In this document: one piece after another, positions 43,568-50,813 of the stretch
Numbering within the stretch: position 1 is the first letter of the stretch
Layout: every line of letters begins with the position of its first letter
Assembly (NCBI RefSeq): GCF_020400655.1
Contig: NZ_JAINRC010000019.1
Span: 1 to 64,000 of the forward strand
DNA from: Streptomyces spinosus
GTDB taxonomy: Bacteria; Actinomycetota; Actinomycetes; Streptomycetales; Streptomycetaceae
DNA length: 64,000 bases
Reading direction: 5' to 3'
Program-made: the position numbers and the translations under genes
The notes under the pieces: generated by a model
The model's input: only the letters and a program-made list of their open reading frames with translations
Database searches by the model: none
Told to the model about the DNA's origin: nothing

Positions 43568-44868
43568 ACCGTACCCTGCGCCGCTCTGAGAGCCGCCGGG
43601 CCATGTTCCGCCGCATCGTGCCGGCCTGTTGCCTGCTCCTGCTGGTCGCACTCTGCGGCGGATGCACGAAGCCGGAGCAGCGCACACTGGTCGTGCTCGG
43701 GCCTTGGACCAACCGCGAGGGCGAGGCTTTCGAGGCGACGCTGAAGGACCTTGCCCGCGGCACCGGCTACACGTACACCTACCAGGGCACCACATCGATC
43801 AGCGAGACCCTCGTCGCCGAACTCCACGCCGGCTCACCCCCGGATGTGGCGATCCTCAACAGCATCGGCGAACTCGCCGCATACGCACGCGAGAACAGAC
43901 TGCGGCCGATCCACCGCACCAAGATGCAGGACGTCGTCCCGCCCTGGGCGCCCGAGATAACGGTCCACGGGACGTCGCGCGCCTACTGGGTGCCCCTCAA
44001 GGTGGATCTGAAAAGCCTGGTCCTCAGCAAGAAGACGGCGTCGTCCGGGCAGGGGAACTGGTGCATCGGGCTGGCCTCGGAAGCGACGTCCGGCTGGCCC
44101 GGTACCGACTGGATCGAGGACATCCTGCTCCACCAGGCAGGTCCTCGGGAGTACGCGAAGTGGGCGACCGGGAGGCTGGCCTGGACGGACGCCAAGGTGA
44201 AGCGCGCCTGGAAAACCTGGAGATCCATTCTCGGTCTCGACAGGCTGTCCAGGAAAACCCGTGAGAGCGACCTCATGACGTCCTACCGGGGCCCGAGCGG
44301 ACCCCACGGCCCTCAGGGTCTGCTCAACTCGTCCAATTGCCGCCACGAACACCAGATCGGCTACATGCGCTCGTTCTACAGCGGCGACGACACGGTCGAC
44401 GTCGCGCCTTCGTCGAGTTACCTGCGAGGTGACCACAAGTACCAGAACGACTTCGAGGTCTCCGGCGACATGGCGGCCGTCTTCAGTGACCATCACGCGG
44501 CACAGGACCTGATCCGCCGCCTGTCCGGCCAGAACGGCCGAGAGACCTGGCAGGACCAAGCGGCACGAGTGTCCGAGCCGGGCCTGGAGCCGCTCTTCCC
44601 CGGCCCCGAGGCCCCGCAACCCAGCGACCGGATCGGCAGTGAGATCGCCCCGTACCTCACCAATGCGCACACGCTCTGCTTCGACGCCTCGGACGTGATG
44701 CCCCCCGCACTGCGCGACACCTTCTACCGCGCGGTACTGGAGTTCTACGCGGAGCCCTCCGACGCCCAACTGACACGGTTACTGGAGCAGTTGCAGGCCC
44801 TGACGAAGCACGAGGAACCACCCGGGCAGTCGTTCCTCTCCCTGAGTGACATCTGCGCCTCCCCTTAG
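43564..44868 (+). CDS. Substrate-binding lipoprotein (family 1 SBP-like)
   Basis: This 434-residue protein has a lipoprotein signal: basic start, VPACCLLLLVALCGGC, lipidated Cys34. The mature part begins TLVVLGPWTNREGEAFEATL and SISETLVAELHAGSPPDVAI, typical of type-1 (MalE/UgpB-like) extracellular solute-binding proteins, and hence not the GlnH fold class by sequence. No ABC permease or ATPase genes accompany it, so it is probably a sensor, not a transporter part. It is the last gene of the operon (ATGA overlap with the membrane protein). An IS fragment begins immediately downstream. Confidence 0.8.
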   Translation: MNRTLRRSESRRAMFRRIVPACCLLLLVALCGGCTKPEQRTLVVLGPWTNREGEAFEATLKDLARGTGYTYTYQGTTSISETLVAELHAGSPPDVAILNSIGELAAYARENRLRPIHRTKMQDVVPPWAPEITVHGTSRAYWVPLKVDLKSLVLSKKTASSGQGNWCIGLASEATSGWPGTDWIEDILLHQAGPREYAKWATGRLAWTDAKVKRAWKTWRSILGLDRLSRKTRESDLMTSYRGPSGPHGPQGLLNSSNCRHEHQIGYMRSFYSGDDTVDVAPSSSYLRGDHKYQNDFEVSGDMAAVFSDHHAAQDLIRRLSGQNGRETWQDQAARVSEPGLEPLFPGPEAPQPSDRIGSEIAPYLTNAHTLCFDASDVMPPALRDTFYRAVLEFYAEPSDAQLTRLLEQLQALTKHEEPPGQSFLSLSDICASP

Positions 44869-44871
44869 ACG

Positions 44872-45436
44872 GTGTCCTACGTGGTGAGGCGGATGAGTCG
44901 CTTGTAGCAGCAGAGGGCGGCGGTGAGTCCGAGAAAGGCCAGGTAGTTGCGGGGATTGCGTTCGTAGCGGGGGCTGAGTCGGCGGTAGCCGGACAGCCAG
45001 GACATCGTCCGCTCGATGACCCGTCTGCGGCGCCCTAATCGCTCGCTGGACTCGATGCCTTTGCGGGCGATGCGCACGCCGATGCGCTTGCCGCGGAGCC
45101 ATCTGCGCAGGTCGGCGCGGTCGTAGGCTTTGTCGGCGTGCAGGCGCTGGGGCTTGAAGTGGCGGCCGCGGTGGGGGTCGTGTCTCGTTTGGTGACCCTT
45201 CACCATCGGCTTGAGTCCTTCGCTGTCGTGGACGTTGCCGGCGGAGACGCCGACGAGGAGGGGCAGGCCGTTCGCGTCCGACAGGACGTGCATCTTGGAA
45301 CCCGGCTTGCCCCGCTCCACGGGGCTCGGACCTGTGTGTTCGCCCCCTTCTTAGCGCGGACGTGGGCGGTGTCCAGGACGACGCGGGTGACGTCGACCAG
45401 ACCGGCGTCGTCGAGCCGGTGCAGCACGAACTATGC
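44872..45436 (-). mobile_element. Truncated IS5-family element next to the operon
   Basis: OrfB is nearly intact (148 residues, 44877-45320 on the minus strand): RGKPGSKMHVLSDANGLPLL, HADKAYDRADLRRWLRGK (second Asp) and RRRVIERTMSWLSGYRRLSP (Glu). Upstream in another frame, LHRLDDAGLVDVTRVVLDTA and HVRAKKG represent the last 35 residues of OrfA, with the expected frameshift at a G run. The 5' part of the element is missing; it ends at about 45436 in unrelated sequence. The right end starts GGTGTCCTAC right after the lipoprotein stop. Confidence 0.85.
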
Positions 45437-45766
45437 GCGCGGAGCGAGTGCGTGAAAGGCGAACTACGTAAGGAGCGCATCACGCATGTGAGTCTTCCGC
45501 TGCCTCACGACGTGGACCCCGACTCCGGTCCGGTCCGTTTCCGGGTCACTCGCCAGGATGAGGACAGGCCCCTGATCGACACGTCCGCCGACGTGCGGCT
45601 CGTCCGCCAGACCGACGGCTGCACCAGCAGCGCCTACAACCGCGGCCTGGCCTTCACCAAAGAGAAAGGCCTGATGACGAAGGTTCCGAAAGCGGTGTCG
45701 GACGCCTGGGGCCGACAGATCAGATCGCAGGCAACCGCAGACCCCGATCCAGCTTCGGCCCCCTGA
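45437..45766 (+). pseudogene. C-terminal fragment of an unknown protein, cut by the IS
   Basis: The frame beyond the IS reads CVKGELRKERITHVSLPLPH, SGPVRFRVTRQDEDRPLIDT, DVRLVRQTDGCTSSAYNRGL and ends SQATADPDPASAP. It looks like a beta-rich domain with two cysteines, perhaps the end of an extracytoplasmic protein. No start is present because the IS fragment replaces the 5' region. Family unknown. Confidence 0.5.
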
Positions 45767-45869
45767 GCCCTCCCCGCACCTGCCGGCGGCCATGCGCCCG
45801 GCTCCACCCTCGATGACGGAGCCGGGCTACACCGTCATACCCGGCGACCTCCTCTTCTCCAGGCCCCCG

Positions 45870-46110
45870 AACCGTCGAATCCGGACACCCCGACCGCCGA
45901 CATCCGGATCGGCTACGCACGCTGCTCAACCCACGGCCAGGAACTCGACTCCCAGCTCGACGCTCTCGCCGCCGAGAACATCCCCCGGGACAAGATCTTC
46001 GCCGAGAAGATCAGCACCCAGGTGCGGGTCCGTCCGCAGGTCGAGGCCGCGCCGGCCGCCGCCCTTGAGATCAAGGCCCACGCCGCGCACTGCCGGGTGA
46101 TCCTCACGGG
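45870..46110 (+). pseudogene. Serine recombinase (resolvase) N-terminal remnant
   Basis: The frame reads ADIRIGYARCSTHGQELDSQ, then LDALAAENIPRDKIFAEKIS and AHAAHCRVILT, the start of the resolvase/invertase catalytic domain with the nucleophilic Ser in CST and the following Arg/Gln context. About 75 residues remain; the rest of the catalytic domain and the DNA-binding end are missing. The frame has no clear start. It is joined to a fragment of a different secreted protein. Confidence 0.75.
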
Positions 46111-46404
46111 GTTTCCAATGAGACGGACCCCAGCCAGCGGTTCGCCACGCCGTTCTCATACGAGAACGGGAGCAAGGGGTGCGCCATCCTCGACAACAAT
46201 CTCGTGGGATCGCGGTACATGTACCTGCACGTGTGCAAGGTGGACGGCACCGGTCGTGACACGGACTCAGGGAACTTCACCGGGTACGCCGGTCCCGTCT
46301 ACGTCGCCAGTTCCGTCCGCGCGCCCGTGACAGCGAAGATGGGGACGAGCTGGAGCAGCTTGGACTTCACCTTCAAAACCGAGTACATGTTCACCTGTGA
46401 CTGA
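46108..46404 (+). pseudogene. C-terminal part of a small secreted protein
   Basis: About 97 residues are open without a start: FATPFSYENGSKGCAILDNN, SRYMYLHVCKVDGTGRDTDS and FKTEYMFTCD. Three cysteines and an aromatic, Gly-rich composition fit small secreted actinobacterial proteins. The 5' end, including the signal peptide, was lost at the junction with the recombinase remnant. The stop overlaps the start of the downstream lipoprotein gene by 8 bases. Confidence 0.6.
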
Positions 46405-47017
46405 CAACCTGCCCGGCAAAGCCCGGGTTTCCGCGCGCTTCCTGTTAGTAGCCATGACAGCAGGGACGCTAGCTCTGACCGCCTGCGGCACCCAGGGAGG
46501 CCAAAAGGCCGACGCCTCCTCCCCGCCAAGGTCCTCGGTAGCTGCCGAGGCAGCGTCCAAGCCGCCCAAGCCGTCGAAGGCGGCCGACGGCCTCAGCAAG
46601 GCAGCACAGGAAGCGGCTGCCCAGCGTGCGGCCGCCGCCCCCGCTGGTGACCCCGTCAGCCCGACGAACACCGCTGTCCCGGATCCCGGAGATTATGGGT
46701 TCGGCAAGACCGCGGCCACGGCGGCGGGGGGTGAGGTCATCGCGTATACCCCCCGGCTGGAGTCGGGACAGGAGGTCGTACCGCTGACCATTCACAACAA
46801 CGGGGACGAGCGGATGACGTACACCGTCACCGTGACGGTCGTGGGCGGCACGAAGAAGTCTCCGTTCTCGGTGACCGAGAAGGCCGAAGGTGTCTGGCCG
46901 GGCACGACATGGCCGACCAAGACGGACGTCACGGCCTCCGGCCTCAAGGGGGCGGCGGGCGGCTCGAAGATCAGCCTGAAGGTCGTCAAGGCCGACACGT
47001 TCGCCGGCGCCCACTGA
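46397..47017 (+). CDS. Predicted lipoprotein of unknown function
   Basis: This 206-residue protein starts at GTG 46397 and has a basic N-terminus, a hydrophobic run (FLLVAMTAGTLALTAC) with lipobox LTAC (Cys near 30), a Lys/Ala/Ser-rich linker and a beta-sandwich-like domain (VVPLTIHNNGDERMTYTVTV) that resembles an immunoglobulin-type fold. No family name is known. The upstream gene fragment overlaps its start, so its original expression context has changed. Confidence 0.7.
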   Translation: MTDNLPGKARVSARFLLVAMTAGTLALTACGTQGGQKADASSPPRSSVAAEAASKPPKPSKAADGLSKAAQEAAAQRAAAAPAGDPVSPTNTAVPDPGDYGFGKTAATAAGGEVIAYTPRLESGQEVVPLTIHNNGDERMTYTVTVTVVGGTKKSPFSVTEKAEGVWPGTTWPTKTDVTASGLKGAAGGSKISLKVVKADTFAGAH

Positions 47018-47605
<588 letters not shown>

Positions 47606-48370
47606 TCACTTCACTACGACGTTGTCCCCGGCCGAAGTCGACGGCCCAGTGGTGGTGTTGCCGTAGTACGCCCAGCGCCAGGTGCCCGTCTTGGACGCCT
47701 TCACGGTCGTCTTGAGATCACCCGAGCTGTTCGCGTACACCTTCTTCACCGTGGTGTAGGAGGTGGCCCCGGTGGGCTTGAACTGCAGGCTCACCAGGCG
47801 GCCTCCGTAGGAGGCGTACTTCCTGGTCTCCCAGTTGGCTCGCGTGACCTTTCCGGTCACAGTGATGGTCCTGCCCTTGGTCACCGGCTCGGGTGAGGCG
47901 TTCACGGTCAGGCGGGAGTTGCGCTTGACGTACACCGTGAGGCCCTCGTCATCAGTGTCACCGCCGCCGCCCTGGAAGTACACCTCGGCCGCGACCTTCC
48001 AGGCTCCGGCCTCACTGTTGTGCATGTCCCACACGCTCGGGTCGAAGTACATCGTCTCGTTGAAGTCGCAGACGCCCGCACTCACCTTGATGCAGTCGCT
48101 TGTCTCGATGGCGTGCCACAGTCGGTCACCCGTGTCGCCGCGGTACAGAAACACCGCCGGCCACTTCCACTTGTGGGTGGTCGCCATCCGGAAGGAGGCG
48201 GGTGCCGCGACCTCATTCGACACGCCGATCACGATCGGCTTGCCGCCGTTCACCTGGACGCGGGTGAACGAAACCCCGCCTTCGGCCGCGCCGGCCGGAA
48301 CCGCGGCCATGCCGGTGAACACAGCGACCGCGCCACCGGCCACGACAGCTCTCCAGAGCTTCTTCCCCAC
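47606..48370 (-). CDS. Secreted protein of unknown function
   Basis: This 254-residue protein starts GTG 48370 (VGKKLWRAVVAGG) with a Sec signal peptide ending near VPAGAA-EGG. The mature part contains two beta-rich segments: about residues 35-150 with CIKVSAGVCDFNETMYFDPS and a probable disulfide, and a C-terminal immunoglobulin-like region with RTITVTGKVTRANWETRKYA and TVKKVYANSSGDLKTTVKAS, similar to repeats seen in secreted streptomycete proteins. Function unknown. It is convergent with the lipoprotein gene. Confidence 0.75.
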   Translation of the reverse strand: MGKKLWRAVVAGGAVAVFTGMAAVPAGAAEGGVSFTRVQVNGGKPIVIGVSNEVAAPASFRMATTHKWKWPAVFLYRGDTGDRLWHAIETSDCIKVSAGVCDFNETMYFDPSVWDMHNSEAGAWKVAAEVYFQGGGGDTDDEGLTVYVKRNSRLTVNASPEPVTKGRTITVTGKVTRANWETRKYASYGGRLVSLQFKPTGATSYTTVKKVYANSSGDLKTTVKASKTGTWRWAYYGNTTTGPSTSAGDNVVVK

Positions 48371-48671
48371 TTGATCCCCGCTCTCTGCACCCGAAAGACG
48401 CCGGAGACTCATCCCCCGGCACGCTCTAGACAGCCGTGATCCACACAGGGTTGTACACCCGTGGATCACGATCGGGCATCAGAGACCTTCGCCTCGCGCG
48501 AGGCGAAGCACCGGACATCGGAGGGGCTCGACCTCGTCTCCAAGTCCAGCTACCCACACGTCCCACAGAGTGTGATCATCAATGCGCGGGATCCACTTTC
48601 GCAACAGGTCCTAAAAGGTGTTGCACAAGGCTCGGTGGCGGCCATTTCCCCTGTCTGGGTGGGGTGTAGAG
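48371..48671. other. Gap before the IS remnant
   Basis: Holds the promoter region of the secreted-protein gene. A short inverted pair TTCGCCTCGCGCGAGGCGAA lies at 48489-48508 and forms a strong hairpin. No gene seen. Confidence 0.45.
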
Positions 48672-48840
48672 GGCCGAGCGGGTGTGGGTGGAGAGGTGCA
48701 CCGGATTGCGGATGGTGTGGTTCGAGAAGCTGCTTAGGGTGGTGCGGGAGCGGGGCGGCAACGGCCCAGGTGGTGGTCGGCCGTGGTGCCTTCCGTCGGC
48801 TGAGCGGGTGCTGTTGGTGGCCGTGTATCACCGTACGAAC
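48672..48840 (+). mobile_element. IS5-family (IS112-type) transposase N-terminal remnant
   Basis: The frame reads CTGLRMVWFEKLLRVVRERG and GGGRPWCLPSAERVLLVAVY then HRTN, matching the first third of IS112-like transposases. It is cut after HRTN (family continues LTMRQLAPLFGVS). Nothing else of the element follows; 48841-48984 is unassigned. Confidence 0.7.
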
Positions 48841-48984
48841 CAGCTCGGACGGGGGAACGAGTCCGGACCGATGTGGAAGACCACAGACCGCCGTGTGTCG
48901 GGACCGCGGGGTCGGGGAGCGAACGGCGGCAGTCCGGCGGCAGTCCGGTGTGGCCGGTCGTCTGACAGCGTCAGCAGCGGGACA

Positions 48985-49437
48985 TCACGGTGAGCCGACG
49001 GCGCCGGTGAGCGTGGGTTCGGCGCGCACCACCGCGGCATAGGAGCCGAGGCCCATCAGGCGCGCACCGGCGATCTCCCCGAGGGCGGTGTAGAGCGTGA
49101 GGATGCGACCGGAGACGGGGTCGAAGGCGATGTCCCTGATCATTCCGTGCTCGACGCCGTGCTCGGTCAGGACCCGGCTCCCGACTGCCCGGTGATGGGC
49201 GGGCACGCTGTCCTGCCCCCGCTCGGCCACGACCCGTGAGTGGACGATCACCGCGTCCGTGCCCACTGCCTCCACAGCGCTCCACGGCAGCGCTTCGGCG
49301 CTGCCGGCCGCTCCGGACAACCGCACCGCGGCCACCGTGGCGTCCCGTGCGTCGACGGTCAGGTCCGCCACCTTGCCCAGGGTGGTCGCGTCGTCGGCCG
49401 TGATCACGGGTAGGCCGAAGGCCTGGGAGAAGAGCAT
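48985..49437 (-). CDS. PRC-barrel domain protein
   Basis: This 150-residue protein consists of two PRC-barrel-like halves: LPVITADDATTLGKVADLTV and RVLTEHGVEHGMIRDIAFDP, separated by a short linker. PRC-barrels occur in photosynthetic reaction centre H subunit and RimM and bind proteins or RNA; free-standing ones in streptomycetes are of unknown function. It lies downstream of a second PRC-barrel gene with 39 bases between and belongs to the same operon. A good GGAGG precedes the ATG. Confidence 0.85.
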   Translation of the reverse strand: MLFSQAFGLPVITADDATTLGKVADLTVDARDATVAAVRLSGAAGSAEALPWSAVEAVGTDAVIVHSRVVAERGQDSVPAHHRAVGSRVLTEHGVEHGMIRDIAFDPVSGRILTLYTALGEIAGARLMGLGSYAAVVRAEPTLTGAVGSP

Positions 49438-49476
49438 CGCGGGTCCTCCTTCGTCGGGCGGGGGAGCGGCGCCTGG

Positions 49477-50043
49477 TCAGCGGTGCCGCATGTGAGTGAG
49501 GAAGGCTTCGACCTGGGCGGCGAAGCTGGGCAGGTCGTCCGTGACGAAATGCTGTGCCTGCGCGGGAACGACGAGGGCCTGACCGGAGACGGCCAGGGAC
49601 TGCCCACGCGGCACGAACACTCTGCGGTGCTGCGGGTCGAGATTGTCGTTGGCGGCGACCTCGAAGCCGACCACCCGGCCGCTCGTCCCCGTCTCGACGA
49701 CCAGGTCGGCCACGGTCCCGATGTCCGTGCCCTCCTCGGTGAGGACCGGAGCCCCCAGGACTCGGCCGCGATCGGCTTCGCCGCGTCCGACGACCGCGTC
49801 CCGGTCCTCGAAGAGAGACTGGCTGACGATCATCACCGCGGCTGGTCCGACCGCGTGCACACGGGAGAAGGGAAGACTTTGCTTCAACGGCCCGGCCAGC
49901 AGGCCTCGCCCGCTCAGGGTGAAACCGGTGATCCGTCCCGCCGGCCCGTCGAAGACGACATCCTTGATCTGTGCCACCGCCTCCCCGCCGAGTGTCACCA
50001 CCACTCGTCCGGACAGTTCGGAGGCGAGTACGAGGGTGTTCAC
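49477..50043 (-). CDS. PRC-barrel domain protein, larger
   Basis: This 188-residue protein starts GTG 50043 and has barrels LSGRVVVTLGGEAVAQIKDV and PVLTEEGTDIGTVADLVVET, then a C-terminal beta segment (QHRRVFVPRGQSLAVSGQAL) and helix. Its start overlaps the stop of a tiny membrane-protein gene by 4 bp (GTGA). Three genes therefore form an operon: membrane microprotein and two PRC-barrel proteins. A membrane-associated assembly is plausible but not shown. Confidence 0.85.
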   Translation of the reverse strand: MNTLVLASELSGRVVVTLGGEAVAQIKDVVFDGPAGRITGFTLSGRGLLAGPLKQSLPFSRVHAVGPAAVMIVSQSLFEDRDAVVGRGEADRGRVLGAPVLTEEGTDIGTVADLVVETGTSGRVVGFEVAANDNLDPQHRRVFVPRGQSLAVSGQALVVPAQAQHFVTDDLPSFAAQVEAFLTHMRHR

Positions 50044-50180
50044 CGTCCGCCTCCCTGGCCGGCGCGCCCGCGGTTGACCGCGATCACCGTTCCGGACCGG
50101 CGTCGTGCCTGAACGAGGACCACCGCCCCGGCGAGCAATGCCACCACCGCGACGAGGACGACCAGCCAGAACCACCACAT
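50040..50180 (-). CDS. 46-residue single-pass membrane microprotein
   Basis: From ATG 50180, preceded by GCAGGAGGTGGAAGACG, the frame gives MWWFWLVVLVAVVALLAGAV then VLVQARRRSGTVIAVNRG and a Gly/Arg tail, 46 residues. A tryptophan-rich start leads one TM helix (about 4-24) followed by a basic cytoplasmic tail. The stop overlaps the GTG of the PRC-barrel gene. The strong ribosome-binding site, TM pattern and coupling support a real gene. It may anchor the PRC-barrel proteins (inference). Confidence 0.78.
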   Translation of the reverse strand: MWWFWLVVLVAVVALLAGAVVLVQARRRSGTVIAVNRGRAGQGGGR

Positions 50181-50813
50181 CGTCTTCCACCTCCTGCCGT
50201 CGGTCATCCGTCGTGAACCGAGATGCGCTCAGCGACCTCTCCGTGGTCTCCTGTTGCCCTCTGTACTGGCAGACACGCCTGCGTTTCGGAGTGGGAAACC
50301 GGCCATTCACGTCGCAACGTCGTCCGCGTACCGGGCACTTGTTCGGACACTTGACCGCAACCGACAGGAACCGCCCTTTCGCTTTCGAAGGCCGGGCGGA
50401 GCGTCGTCGCCGAAGACGCCTCGCTCCCCATGCTGTTGTGCTGACCGACGCCGTTCAGCGACCGTTCCGCGGGCCCGTGTCACCGCCGAGTTCGCACTTC
50501 CTGCGGCGCCGTTCGACGTCACTCGCAGCCGACTCGTCGACCCCCTCGGCGAAGACCGCGACGCGACCGTCCCCTCCACCGCCTCCAGCGCGGTGGTGAG
50601 CGTTGCACCGGTGGGTCGGCGGGCTAGCCTCGCCGGGGCCCTGGGCGCCAGCCCGTTCGGGCGGCCGCCAGGAGGACGCCCAGACAGGCGGCGGCTGGCC
50701 CGCGAGCGTGACACGCGCACCCCGCAGGCGGCGATGGCCCTCGGCGTCACGCCCCTTGACGTCACGCCCCTTGACGCGCGGTCTCTTGCGGACGAACAAT
50801 CTCAGGCATCCGC
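50181..50813. other. Gap between divergent transcription units
   Basis: About 630 bases without a recognised gene. It must contain promoters for the PRC-barrel operon and for the large exported protein. A 15-bp perfect tandem duplication lies at 50746-50775. Frames on both strands are Arg-rich shadows. Confidence 0.4.
50746..50775. repeat. Perfect 15-bp tandem duplication
   Basis: GTCACGCCCCTTGAC occurs twice head to tail. It lies 38-68 bases upstream of the exported-protein start. Each copy contains TTGAC, a -35-like hexamer, so the duplication may affect the promoter. Confidence 0.8.

Noticed and set aside
48489-48508. Hairpin TTCGCCTCGCGCGAGGCGAA as a terminator
   Set aside because: It lies in the upstream region of the minus-strand secreted-protein gene with no gene clearly ending there; function cannot be assigned.
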